54,982 bases of DNA from an uncultured Ectothiorhodospiraceae bacterium (lineage in GTDB: Bacteria; Pseudomonadota; Gammaproteobacteria; CAMYNG01). Shown here one piece after another: positions 27,268 to 35,445 of this stretch. The notes below the pieces were generated by a model that saw only the letters and a list, made by a program, of their open reading frames with translations, had not been told where the DNA came from and did not search any database. The DNA lies in assembly GCA_947259765.1 (NCBI GenBank), contig CAMYNG010000010.1, forward strand, positions 1 through 54,982, written 5' to 3'. Position numbers and translations under genes: made by a program. Each line of letters starts with the position of its first letter. Position 1 is the first letter of the stretch.

Positions 27268-27515
27268 CGGTAATTCCTACTGGGGTACTGCGTTAATAAG
27301 CGGAGGGTAGCGTACTTTAACTGTACAAGCCCGCCCCGTCTTGGCTACAATTGCGCCGCATTTGGATACACCGCCCCGCTTGATTTTGGCAACGCCGGCT
27401 CGTCTGGGAGCGTTCCAATACCAGACAACCCACGTGCATTCACGGGTAACCGGTACATTACGTACCCGCTCGGCCTGTGGCGTGCCGTTTTTAGCAGCTT
27501 TTTTGGGAAACCAGC

Positions 27516-29351
27516 ATGACTGAAACACTAACTTTATCCACCGAGATGATCGCGGTTCTCGGTATCCTCGGATTGACCATAGCCCTGTTTGTCTCCGAAG
27601 TGGTCCGGGTCGACGTGGCGGCAATCATTATAATGGTGTTGCTGGGACTCAGTTCCATCATTCCCGGTTACGACGGACTCGTCGCCCCCAACGAGCTGTT
27701 CGCCGGTTTCGCCACTAATGCGGTTATCTCCATAATTGCGGTCATGATTATTGGCGTCGGCCTGGATCGCACCGGACTAATGAGCCTACTGGCGGGCAAG
27801 ATCCTGCAGTGGGCGGGAAAAACGGAACGCCGAATTATTCCGGCGATTTCCGGCACGGTGGGCGTTATCTCCAGCTTCATGCAAAACATCGGCGCCGCCG
27901 CTCTGTTTTTACCCGTGGTCAGTCGCATTTCCCGGCGTACCGAAATACCGATGTCCCGCTTGCTCATGCCCATGGGTTTTTGTGCAATTCTCGGTGGCAC
28001 CATGACAATGATCGGCTCGAGTCCACTGATCTTACTCAATGACCTGCTGGTGACCGCGGAAGTACCTACCTATGACATTTTCTCGGTCACACCGGTGGGC
28101 ATCGCCATGCTCACCGTTGGCATCCTCTACTTTATGATTTTTGGGCGCTTCGTTCTGCCGGTACACAAAACAGATGCGGCCGAACCGGGTGATACCACCA
28201 ACTACTTTAAAGAGCTGTATGGCATTGAGGGTGACGTTTATGAACTGCGGATGAGCGATGAGAGTCAAGCGATTGGCTGGACACTTGGCCACTGGGAGCA
28301 GGATATGGGCTACCGCGTATCCGTACTCGCCACGCGCAACGGTGAGACTGTGCGCGTCGGCCCGGCACGTGATACCGACCTGTGGATTGGTTCCGAACTG
28401 GCGTTAATGGGTCCGGAAGAGGATGTGAAAAAGGTCGCCGAAAAATACAACTTCCACGTCAAGCCCGAGTTGGAAATGTTCAATGACATCCTGCAACCCA
28501 GCCAGTCCGGTATTTCTGAAGTGGTCATTCCGCCGGGCTCAGAAGTCATTGGCCGTACGATCCAGGATCTTAGAATGCGTATTAAGTACCGCACCAACGT
28601 TCTGGCCGTTTATCAGGGTGAGGATGTAGTCCGTACTGATCTGCGCGATCACGTACTGCGTGCGGGTGACGCATTGGTGCTGCACAGCCGCTGGGAAGAT
28701 CTCGAAACGCTTTCTCACGATCAGAACTTTGCGGTCGTCACGGATTTTCCGAAAAAGGAAGTAACCCGGCCGGACAAAATTATCCCGGCGCTGATATTTT
28801 TCGCCATTGCACTGTTGCTGGTGTTAACCAAGGCCGTGCCTCTTTCGGTCGCCTTGCTTGTGGGCGCCATGGGTATGGTGGTCAGCAGGGTACTGAGCAT
28901 TGATGAAGCCTATCGTGCAGTCGGCTGGCAATCGGTGTTCCTGCTCGCGAGTCTGTTTTCGCTCGGCACCGCTGTTGAAAATACCCAGACCGCGGCGTGG
29001 ATTGCACAAGAGACGGTAAGGCTGTTGGACGGCATGCCCGCGTGGGGATTCCAGCTGGCTATTGCATTGCTGGCGACATTTTTCACTCTGGTTATGTCCA
29101 ACGTGGGTGCCACGGTACTGTTGGTACCCATCGCCATTAATATCGCCCTACAAACCGGCTCCGATCCGGGTGTGTTTGCTCTCACCGTGGCACTGGCAAC
29201 ATCAAACTCGTTTCTGATCCCCACCCACCAGGTTAATGCGCTTATCCTGGAACCCGGCGGTTATCGGGTTGCCGATTTCATGCGCGCCGGCGGCATCATG
29301 ACGGTTCTGTTTATTGTGGTATTGATGGTGATGTTGAATTTGATGTATTAA
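27516..29351 (+). CDS. SLC13/DASS-like permease with two TrkA-C (RCK_C) domains
   Basis: 611 residues. An N-terminal membrane half (about 7-205, with FMQNIGAAALFLPVV and GGTMTMIGSSPLILL, the paired reentrant-loop motifs of this superfamily) is followed by two cytoplasmic TrkA-C domains (about 225-310 and 325-410, VVIPPGSEVIGRTIQDL). A C-terminal membrane half (about 418-611, TLVMSNVGATVLLVPIA and LATSNSFLIPTHQVN) completes it. Relatives carry anions such as sulfate, dicarboxylates or silicate. With SulP genes nearby sulfate is plausible but not demonstrated. The gene sits between the two palindromic repeat copies. Confidence 0.9.
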   Translation: MTETLTLSTEMIAVLGILGLTIALFVSEVVRVDVAAIIIMVLLGLSSIIPGYDGLVAPNELFAGFATNAVISIIAVMIIGVGLDRTGLMSLLAGKILQWAGKTERRIIPAISGTVGVISSFMQNIGAAALFLPVVSRISRRTEIPMSRLLMPMGFCAILGGTMTMIGSSPLILLNDLLVTAEVPTYDIFSVTPVGIAMLTVGILYFMIFGRFVLPVHKTDAAEPGDTTNYFKELYGIEGDVYELRMSDESQAIGWTLGHWEQDMGYRVSVLATRNGETVRVGPARDTDLWIGSELALMGPEEDVKKVAEKYNFHVKPELEMFNDILQPSQSGISEVVIPPGSEVIGRTIQDLRMRIKYRTNVLAVYQGEDVVRTDLRDHVLRAGDALVLHSRWEDLETLSHDQNFAVVTDFPKKEVTRPDKIIPALIFFAIALLLVLTKAVPLSVALLVGAMGMVVSRVLSIDEAYRAVGWQSVFLLASLFSLGTAVENTQTAAWIAQETVRLLDGMPAWGFQLAIALLATFFTLVMSNVGATVLLVPIAINIALQTGSDPGVFALTVALATSNSFLIPTHQVNALILEPGGYRVADFMRAGGIMTVLFIVVLMVMLNLMY

Positions 29352-29440
29352 CGGTGTAACTGACATTTTTTACACCACCGGGTAGTTAATGGTTTGTAAA
29401 AATTTTTTCCTGTGTCCCCTGTAGTTATCCCGGAGATAGA

Positions 29441-29548
29441 CAGGCTTGCAAACAGCACCCGGAAAGACACACCGTAAATACGTCTCTGTAGGTTCGAGGG
29501 CCGCGTCCATGCGGCCCTCGGTCTTTACGGGTGCTGTTTGCAAGCCTG
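29441..29548. mobile_element. Nested palindromic MITE-like element (copy 2)
   Basis: Perfect 21-bp inverted repeats (29441-29461 and 29528-29548, CAGGCTTGCAAACAGCACCC at left) enclose an internal hairpin with 9-bp arms GAGGGCCGC/GCGGCCCTC (29496-29519). The segment 29461-29489, read on the minus strand, matches copy 1 (27154-27182) at 25 of 29 bases, while the flanking inverted repeats are unrelated to those of copy 1. It lies between convergent gene ends (SLC13 permease and an outer-membrane protein) and might also act as a bidirectional terminator. Confidence 0.78.
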
Positions 29549-29596
29549 CCTGAAAGGTAAGTGCAGACAACATATTCCGGTTCCAGGAACTGAAAT

Positions 29597-30787
29597 TTAA
29601 AGTTTGAAGGTATAGCGAAGATAAAGATCGTCATCGACACGCTTTTGATTCGCTCCCACTAGCCTCTCGAGGTCTTCACGGCGGCGGAGCCGGAACTCGA
29701 TCTTGTGTTGTTTGGCCAGATTGAAACGGTAGCGACCCTCAATCAGGGTGTTGTTGTTGCGAAAGTCCGGTGAGATCAACCAACCCGCCCCCACCTGTCC
29801 CAGCACCAGGCCCAGGCTATGTTTCGGTACGAAATCCACCAGATTGAACGAAACCTGAAATGCACTTCCATCAGTGTCGCCCGTTGTACCGGTGTTGGCC
29901 ACCGTTTTCAATTGTGTGTTGGGCGCATAACCTGCCGAACCACCCAGCAGAAAATACATCCCCCCCTGGCTAAGCGGCCAACGTAATGCGCCGCGAAATA
30001 CCAGCGCCCAGTAACTTTCGCGCGTCTGGCAAGTCACCACACCATCCACACACAAGGCCTTCGGCAGATAGCTTAGATCGACTCCGCGCTGCACCAGTGG
30101 CCCTACTGCATTTTTGTTTTCGGTAGCAAAGAAGAAGCTGACACGGGTTTTGTTATCGGAAAAGTCCAGCGGCTTGCGACGCACTTCAGTCGCGCCATCT
30201 GAATAGTTGTACTGCGCCAGTACATGATTACGCCAACCACTTTTGGCCAGAAACGCAAACCCAATCCCGTCCGTCCAGGTGATTTGGGTTTCGTGACTCG
30301 TGTTTCGATCCAGGGATTTTTTCGCCACACCGTCCAGTTTGAAATTGCTCTGAAATCGGCCGAGTTTGATGTCCTGTGTCGGACTGTGCTGATAGCGGAA
30401 GAAAAGTTCGTCAATGGTTGTGTCACCGAATCGCAGACCCTCCGGCGCAGGTATAGAAGTGAAAAACTTAACTTCACCGGGGTTGTCCTCGGTACTGTAA
30501 CGACCGGCTGCGCGAATCCGCCCACTCCAGCGATCGCTAAATTTGCCTTCCACGCCAAAACGCAGCCGCAAACGGCCCTCGTCTTTATCGGTACGGGAAC
30601 CATCCCGGTCCTCACGTTCGCTGGCAAAATAACCGGCGCGCAAATCCCCCAGCCAGCGCCAGTTGCGGGTCGTCTCGCCCTCAGTAGCCACGTCGGAAGG
30701 GGCCGCCATAGCGGTGTTGGCCATGCAAGCAAGCACGAAAACACCCGCTAACGCACCGGTTAATTGCCGCATCGATTGTGTATCCAC
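29597..30787 (-). CDS. Outer-membrane beta-barrel protein of unknown specificity
   Basis: 396 residues with a signal peptide (about 6-28, ending NTAMAAP) and alternating beta-strand pattern to a C-terminal LRYTFKL, typical of porin barrels. RLRLRFGVEGKFSDRWSGRIRAAGRYS is a typical strand-turn-strand start. The start is GTG at 30787, or more simply ATG at 30772 directly before the signal peptide. It is divergent from another porin gene, and the Fur-box-like palindrome at 30871-30901 lies in the shared 202-base promoter region, so its expression may also respond to iron. The exact family was not recognised. Confidence 0.8.
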   Translation of the reverse strand: MDTQSMRQLTGALAGVFVLACMANTAMAAPSDVATEGETTRNWRWLGDLRAGYFASEREDRDGSRTDKDEGRLRLRFGVEGKFSDRWSGRIRAAGRYSTEDNPGEVKFFTSIPAPEGLRFGDTTIDELFFRYQHSPTQDIKLGRFQSNFKLDGVAKKSLDRNTSHETQITWTDGIGFAFLAKSGWRNHVLAQYNYSDGATEVRRKPLDFSDNKTRVSFFFATENKNAVGPLVQRGVDLSYLPKALCVDGVVTCQTRESYWALVFRGALRWPLSQGGMYFLLGGSAGYAPNTQLKTVANTGTTGDTDGSAFQVSFNLVDFVPKHSLGLVLGQVGAGWLISPDFRNNNTLIEGRYRFNLAKQHKIEFRLRRREDLERLVGANQKRVDDDLYLRYTFKL

Positions 30788-30870
30788 GCTAAATTTTCAC
30801 CAAAATTCAAGTTGTTAGTCTAGCACGGGGCGCATCCGCGCGATTAAACACGATTGGTGAACGATTTGCT

Positions 30871-30901
30871 AATCTTAATGAGAATGATTTGCATTAAGAT
30901 T
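30871..30901. promoter_or_regulatory. Fur-box-like palindromic operator
   Basis: Perfect 10-bp inverted repeat AATCTTAATG (30871-30880) and CATTAAGATT (30892-30901) around an 11-base centre. The overlapping GAGAATGATTTGCATTAAG (30880-30898) matches the 19-bp Fur consensus GATAATGATAATCATTATC at 13 positions. It overlaps the -35 of the plus-strand porin promoter, as expected for repression by iron-loaded Fur. Another regulator with a similar palindrome is possible. Confidence 0.65.
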
Positions 30902-30916
30902 ATTTTTACGTACAAT
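30888..30916 (+). promoter_or_regulatory. Sigma-70 promoter of the porin gene
   Basis: TTTGCA (30888-30893), 17 bp, TACAAT (30911-30916). The -35 lies inside the Fur-box-like palindrome. Expected transcript start near 30923, giving a leader of about 65 bases with GAGGT before the ATG at 30990. Confidence 0.55.
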
Positions 30917-30989
30917 AGCCGCCAACTTCCGGGGATGCGTCGCAACAGGCGCCCCCGTAAAAACTTTTGAAGACTTGAGGTAAATCGAA

Positions 30990-32183
30990 ATGAAGCATTT
31001 TGGGTTGGCCGGGCTGTTGGCCATAAGTTTGCTACCTGTAACCGCTACCGCCGAAAAATCCAGCGGTGAACTGGAACAGGAACTGGATTCATTAAAATCG
31101 GAAAACAAACGCATCATGGAACGGCTCGACGCCACCATGGATGAAGTCGAGAAGCTATCTGATAGCAAGGCCGATGAGACGGCGTCTGGCGGTCACGGCA
31201 GTAAGGTAAAAATCGGCGGGTACGGCGAATTGCATTACAACAATTGGCAAAACAAGACACCCGGCGGTGAAGACAAAAAGGAAATCGACTTTCACCGCTT
31301 TGTATTATTTTTCGGTTACGAGTTCACCGACTCCATTCGCTTCTTCTCTGAAATTGAACTTGAGCACGCACTGTCCGGCGATGGTAAGAATGGTGAAGTT
31401 GAAGTCGAACAAGCCTATGTTGAGTTTGACGTGAACCAGCAAACCTCAGCACTCGGTGGTCTGTTTCTGGTCCCGGTCGGCATCCTCAACGAAACCCACG
31501 AACCCCCCACATTCTATGGCGTGGAGCGCAACCCGGTTGAAAAAAATATAATCCCGACTACCTGGTGGGAATGTGGTGGCGCGGTCAAGGGTCGCTTTGG
31601 CAACGGATTCAGTTACGACGTTACCGCTACATCCGGGCTGCTTGCCAGTGCGGGTGACAATTATAAAGTCCGAAAAGGCCGGCAAAAATGCTCCGAGGCC
31701 AAAGCCGACGATCCCGCCTACACCGCGAGGGTTAAATGGACAGCTATACCTGGCCTGGAATGGGCAGCAACCATCCAGCATCAGACCGACATCACACAAA
31801 GTACCGACCCCACCGCCGGTTCGGCAAACCTGCTTGAGACGCATGTCGCCTGGCAGTACTCCGCTTTTCACCTGCGTGCCCTTTACGCCACCTGGGATCT
31901 TGACGGTAATGGCCCGGCTGCCATTGGCGCCGACGAACAATCCGGCTGGTACGTGGAACCGGCATGGCGGTTTCACCTCCCGATTGGTGTTTTTGGGCGG
32001 TATAGCGTGTGGGATAACCAGGCAGGTAACAATACCGATTCCGAATATACGCAATGGAATGTGGGTTTAAATTATTGGCCGCATCCGGATGTGGTGATCA
32101 AGGCAGACTACCAGGATCAATCTGTGCCGACAGGCAAAGACGAGTTCGATGGTGTTAATGTCGGCATTGGTTACCAGTTCTGA
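30990..32183 (+). CDS. Outer-membrane porin with N-terminal coiled coil, iron-regulated by position
   Basis: 397 residues. A signal peptide (1-21, VTATA) is followed by a short coiled coil (about 24-60, ELEQELDSLKSENKRIMERLD), then a porin barrel starting KIGGYGELHYNNW and ending NVGIGYQF. The coiled-coil-plus-barrel layout recalls OprO/P-like porins that trimerise through the N-terminal helix. Its promoter overlaps a Fur-box-like palindrome. A strong terminator follows, after which a flavin/PepSY/cytochrome gene set begins. The substrate is unknown. Confidence 0.87.
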   Translation: MKHFGLAGLLAISLLPVTATAEKSSGELEQELDSLKSENKRIMERLDATMDEVEKLSDSKADETASGGHGSKVKIGGYGELHYNNWQNKTPGGEDKKEIDFHRFVLFFGYEFTDSIRFFSEIELEHALSGDGKNGEVEVEQAYVEFDVNQQTSALGGLFLVPVGILNETHEPPTFYGVERNPVEKNIIPTTWWECGGAVKGRFGNGFSYDVTATSGLLASAGDNYKVRKGRQKCSEAKADDPAYTARVKWTAIPGLEWAATIQHQTDITQSTDPTAGSANLLETHVAWQYSAFHLRALYATWDLDGNGPAAIGADEQSGWYVEPAWRFHLPIGVFGRYSVWDNQAGNNTDSEYTQWNVGLNYWPHPDVVIKADYQDQSVPTGKDEFDGVNVGIGYQF

Positions 32184-32204
32184 TCAATCCGCCGGGTTCA
32201 CATT

Positions 32205-32245
32205 CTACACGGGTAGCATGTTACGCTACCCGTGTAGTTTTTTTT
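32205..32245 (+). terminator. Rho-independent terminator after the porin gene
   Basis: CTACACGGGTAGC and GCTACCCGTGTAG form a perfect 13-bp stem (32205-32217 and 32225-32237) with a 7-base loop, followed by eight T residues. The next gene begins only 18 bases beyond, so readthrough or a promoter inside the porin 3' end would be needed to express it. Confidence 0.93.
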
Positions 32246-32262
32246 GGAACACCGATTACCCG

Positions 32263-32790
32263 ATGTTGTTTCGTACTTTAGCTTTTCTGGGACTGCTGCT
32301 GGCCGTGCCTGCCCTGCAGGCAAAACAGGGAACCTATCAAACACCCGAGGCGTTCCTGGATCAAACCTTTGCCGGGACTGTACCCAAACCCGGCGTCATC
32401 TGGTTAACAGGAGAAGTCGGCGAGACCGCAGCGCGATTACTGGAGCACAAACCCGACACCCGGCGTATCCGTTACTGGCAACAGGGCAACACCAGCGCAT
32501 GGGTACTGAACGAGATCGGAAAACATAAACCCATCACTATCGGTATCGAGATCCTCAACGGGCGCATCAAATCACTTAAGGTCCTGGTATTTCGCGAAAG
32601 CCGTGGCTGGGAAGTCAAGACACCTGCATTTACACAACAGTTTACAAGCGCGAACCTGACGGACAGCTATCAGCTTGATCGATCCATCGATGGCATCACC
32701 GGCGCCACCTTATCCGTGCGTGCACTGAAGCGAGCCGCTCGACTGGCCTTATATCTTAACTCGCAAATCAATTCGCATGACTCGCCATAG
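32263..32790 (+). CDS. Periplasmic FMN-binding domain protein (probable ApbE flavinylation target)
   Basis: 175 residues with a signal peptide (about 1-20, AVPALQA) and a C-terminal FMN_bind domain. The motif IDGITGATLS fits the D-x-x-S/T-G-A-T sequence on which ApbE attaches FMN covalently to the threonine. The ATG at 32263 is preferred over an upstream in-frame ATG at 32149 because the signal peptide begins there and the upstream codons run through the terminator. It overlaps the PepSY gene by 14 bases. It is probably a periplasmic electron carrier working with the neighbouring membrane protein and cytochrome. Confidence 0.87.
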   Translation: MLFRTLAFLGLLLAVPALQAKQGTYQTPEAFLDQTFAGTVPKPGVIWLTGEVGETAARLLEHKPDTRRIRYWQQGNTSAWVLNEIGKHKPITIGIEILNGRIKSLKVLVFRESRGWEVKTPAFTQQFTSANLTDSYQLDRSIDGITGATLSVRALKRAARLALYLNSQINSHDSP

Positions 32791-33580
32791 AAAGCGTCGC
32801 TTTAAAATTCGCTCCATGTATAACTGGCACCGCTACGTCGGGGTCACCGCGGCGCTGTTTGTGTTGATTCTGTCCACGACCGGAGTCGCGCTTAATCATA
32901 CCGAGACACTGCAACTCGACGAACGTTTTGTCACAACCGGTACTTTGCTTGACTGGTATAACATTCAACCGCCAAAAGGCCCCCCGAGTTTCCGAATTCA
33001 ATCAGACTGGGTCAGCCAGTGGGACACCCGCTTATTTCTCAATGAGAATTTACTCGGTGAATTCCCGGGGGCCTTGCTGGGAGCCACCCGAGTAGACGAT
33101 ATAATCATTGTCGCCGTACCCGGCCGATTGATGTTGTTTACCCCGGCGGGTGAACTGATAGAGGAGCTTGTAGGCAGACAGGGTGTACCTGCCGGCATGC
33201 GCCGCATCGGCCTGCTTGCAGATGGGCGCGTGGCAACTCGTGGCGCGCATGGGATATACATGGCGGATGCCAATTTCCTCACCTGGGAAGAAACCGACCA
33301 AGCCGTGGACGTCAGCTGGTCGTCGCCGCAAGCCTTACCCGGCGAAATTTATATAAAGGTGGCCCGGCAGTATCGTGCGCATGTGTTGCCCCTGGAGCGT
33401 GTCATACTCGACCTGCACAGCGGGAGGATCGCCGGTACAGCCGGAGTGTTCATTATGGACGCGGCCGCCCTACTGCTGATTTTTCTAGCCCTGAGCGGGA
33501 CGTGGATCTGGATTTTTCGTATTTTAAAACAGCGGCGCCACCGAAAATCCGCGCCGCATAAAGTGCGCGCAACACCATGA
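32777..33580 (+). CDS. PepSY-associated TM domain protein
   Basis: 267 residues with an N-terminal TM helix (about 17-40, YNWHRYVGVTAALFVLILSTTGVALNH read in part) containing the paired histidines typical of the PepSY-TM family. A large periplasmic region (about 45-225) and a C-terminal TM helix (about 227-248) follow. The histidines in NWHRYVG and LNHTE could ligate haem, as in related quinol/flavin reductases. It is translationally coupled to the FMN-binding gene. Related proteins take part in transmembrane electron transfer to periplasmic flavoproteins or ferric-iron reduction, and that role is inferred here. Confidence 0.8.
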   Translation: MTRHRKRRFKIRSMYNWHRYVGVTAALFVLILSTTGVALNHTETLQLDERFVTTGTLLDWYNIQPPKGPPSFRIQSDWVSQWDTRLFLNENLLGEFPGALLGATRVDDIIIVAVPGRLMLFTPAGELIEELVGRQGVPAGMRRIGLLADGRVATRGAHGIYMADANFLTWEETDQAVDVSWSSPQALPGEIYIKVARQYRAHVLPLERVILDLHSGRIAGTAGVFIMDAAALLLIFLALSGTWIWIFRILKQRRHRKSAPHKVRATP

Positions 33581-33639
33581 ACCATCATCTGGATATTTTT
33601 TTATTTGTTACACGGGTAAACTAACTCAAGGGATCGAAC

Positions 33640-34119
33640 ATGAAAAAAGCATTGTATATACTCTTCTTCACGGTGATAGCCACCAACGGCCTTGCGGAAA
33701 ACACAAAGTCCGGAGACTGGCGCAAAACCGGTAGCAATCAGGAAAAAATCGACAACATGGTCAAGGTGTTGCCTGGCGCATCCAATCTCATGCTGCAAAT
33801 GGGTGAACGTTATCGCAATCTTTACTGGGCCGCCAAACAGGGTAAATGGCAATTTGCCGAGTACCAGCTGGAAGAAATGGACGATCTGGTTAACACGTTG
33901 ATGATCACGCGACCGAAACGTGCTACCACTGCAGCCGAGTTTCTTGATGACGGTTTTAAAAAATTTCCTGCCGCCATCACGAACAAAGACTGGAAACAAT
34001 TTAAAACCGCGTTTGAACACCTGCGGCAGAGCTGCATGACCTGTCACGGCAAGAACGACCACGCCTTTATCACGCTGCCAGCCTCGCCCCGTAAGGGCAA
34101 TAGCCCCACGCTTGATTAA
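33640..34119 (+). CDS. Cytochrome c'-like monohaem protein
   Basis: 159 residues with a signal peptide (1-19, NGLA) and a helical body. A single CxxCH motif near the C terminus (C132-M-T-C-H136) matches the layout of class II cytochromes c. The motif is followed by about 23 residues of tail. CAAGGGATCG lies before the ATG. It follows the PepSY gene by 59 bases and probably belongs to the same redox module. Confidence 0.85.
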   Translation: MKKALYILFFTVIATNGLAENTKSGDWRKTGSNQEKIDNMVKVLPGASNLMLQMGERYRNLYWAAKQGKWQFAEYQLEEMDDLVNTLMITRPKRATTAAEFLDDGFKKFPAAITNKDWKQFKTAFEHLRQSCMTCHGKNDHAFITLPASPRKGNSPTLD

Positions 34120-34130
34120 TTATCAGTAGC

Positions 34131-34151
34131 GGCCGCCCAACTTGGGCGGCC
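34131..34151. terminator. GC-rich hairpin after the cytochrome gene
   Basis: GGCCGCCCAA-C-TTGGGCGGCC is a perfect palindrome 12 bases past the stop codon, followed by CCTTGT only. It lacks a real T-run, so termination is possible but unproven. Confidence 0.45.
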
Positions 34152-34165
34152 CCTTGTACGTCACG

Positions 34166-34414
34166 GTGCCTGAAAAAACAATACACAGCCTTGGTAACCT
34201 CCATGTTCCGGACTGGGTCCAATGGATCGCACAGGATGCCGACGGAACCTGGTGGGGCTATGAATGTGAACCCAATGAAGCAGTTACCAGCTGGTATGAA
34301 AATGAAATAGGACGAAGCATACGTTTATCCAAACAACTTCCCAGCACTGATTGGCAATTTTCTCTCACGCAGCTTCGTCGCACTGAAACTCCAGAAAAAT
34401 CTCCTTTTTCCTGA
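34166..34414 (+). CDS. Small conserved hypothetical protein
   Basis: About 82 residues, Trp- and acidic-rich (HVPDWVQWIAQDADGTWW, NEIGRSIRLSKQ). From memory this resembles short gammaproteobacterial proteins with a WIAQDADGxWW core, but I cannot name a domain. No signal peptide or TM. The start is uncertain: no ATG is in frame before the conserved part. GTG at 34166 is used, with TTG at 34142 or 34154 as alternatives, and no good ribosome binding site is visible. It is convergent with the arsR-arsI pair. Confidence 0.6.
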   Translation: MPEKTIHSLGNLHVPDWVQWIAQDADGTWWGYECEPNEAVTSWYENEIGRSIRLSKQLPSTDWQFSLTQLRRTETPEKSPFS

Positions 34415-34449
34415 TCGTTGAACCCACAGCGAAATCCGAGATCAACGGG

Positions 34450-34902
34450 CTATCCGGCACAGCATTCCGAATCCGCAGAGGGCGTACAACACGCACTCCC
34501 TTCTGATGCTCCATTCCGATCAAGATCATCACCAAACTTTGGCACCTCTCCCAGCGTGTGAAATGCCTCCCACGGTGTGCCTTGTGGATCTACCGTCCAG
34601 TATTTATCTGATCGGGCATAACAACACTCCGCATCGGACTGTGCTGTCACCTTCCCTTCCGTGCTGGCGAAACTCTGCTGAATATCCGCCAACTCCTGCT
34701 CATTTTCAGCTTGTATACCGACGTGATCCAAGCCAGCGGTTTGCGCGCCAGTTGATATTGCGAAGTTCACGCGCGGGTCTTCAACCATCCACTTTGCATA
34801 GTCAGGTTTCTCGACAGTGGGTGGCGCGCCAAACATTGCTGAGTAGAACTGAACGTTGGCCTCGATATTTTCCACGCGAAGGTGGACATGTAGTCGTTTC
34901 AT
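34450..34902 (-). CDS. ArsI/CadI-family vicinal oxygen chelate protein (putative C-As lyase)
   Basis: 150 residues, glyoxalase/VOC fold. ArsI cleaves the carbon-arsenic bond of trivalent methyl- and aryl-arsenicals; relatives are called cadmium-induced CadI. The diagnostic pieces are KRLHVHLRV (metal histidine), DYAKWMVEDPRVNFAIS, LDHVG (histidine 60) and the cysteine pair C93-C94 in AECCYARSDKYW that binds trivalent arsenicals. The metal glutamate is in PWEAFHTLG. The C-terminal tail adds two further cysteine pairs (138-139, 147-148), which the core enzyme does not need. It is encoded 3 bases after the ArsR-type regulator. Confidence 0.87.
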   Translation of the reverse strand: MKRLHVHLRVENIEANVQFYSAMFGAPPTVEKPDYAKWMVEDPRVNFAISTGAQTAGLDHVGIQAENEQELADIQQSFASTEGKVTAQSDAECCYARSDKYWTVDPQGTPWEAFHTLGEVPKFGDDLDRNGASEGSACCTPSADSECCAG

Positions 34903-34905
34903 TTC

Positions 34906-35244
34906 CTATTCCTCTTGTTTGTCATCACTCGTACAACACATTGAATCAGGTACACATACCTGACCCGCACAACAATCCGCGAGTAGAAAACTAATTACAT
35001 CGCCAACCGTTGTAAATTGGGGCGAATACAACAACGATCGCCCTTGCCGATGAACCGTCACCAAGCCCGCCTGTTTGAGGCTGTTCAGGTGAAAAGACAA
35101 CGTCGCGCCGGGCAAACCCAAATCCCGGGCAATCTCACCCACCGGTATTCCTTGGGGACCGTGTTGCACCAGGTAGCGGAAAACCGCGAGGCGGCTGTCA
35201 TGGGCCAAGGCCCCAAGAATATCGACTGCATTAGTCATTTCCAT
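34906..35244 (-). CDS. ArsR-family metalloregulator with C-terminal cysteines
   Basis: 112 residues (110 if ATG 35238 is used). A winged-helix DNA-binding domain (about 5-85, LGLPGATLSFHLNSLKQAGLV) has a C-terminal tail containing C91, C92, C97, C103 and C104. C-terminal Cys-Cys plus one more cysteine a few residues on is the arrangement used by the Acidithiobacillus-type ArsR to sense As(III). It probably represses its own operon with ArsI. A TTCTAGAA palindrome (35247-35254) lies immediately upstream of the start codon and could be part of the operator. Confidence 0.88.
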   Translation of the reverse strand: MEMTNAVDILGALAHDSRLAVFRYLVQHGPQGIPVGEIARDLGLPGATLSFHLNSLKQAGLVTVHRQGRSLLYSPQFTTVGDVISFLLADCCAGQVCVPDSMCCTSDDKQEE

Positions 35245-35445
35245 TGTTCTAGAATAGTCGAATTATGAGCGAAGTCAAGCTCGATTTAAGGCAAAACCTT
35301 TTTTTGTTTATGCCGATAATTTCTGTCAACCAGCCGGACGGGGTTTGCGTTGTATGCATAGGGCACTGTGCGGTTGAACTGTGCCCGCGAGAAAAACAAG
35401 GCCGGTAGCCACCAATCCGGCACGGGAAAATGGGATTAAGAAGTT

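Noticed and set aside
29441-29548. CRISPR repeat or tRNA-like structure in the palindromic unit
   Set aside because: There is only one unit with no regularly spaced repeats, and the fold is a nested palindrome rather than a cloverleaf. No CRISPR array or tRNA gene was recognised anywhere in the window.
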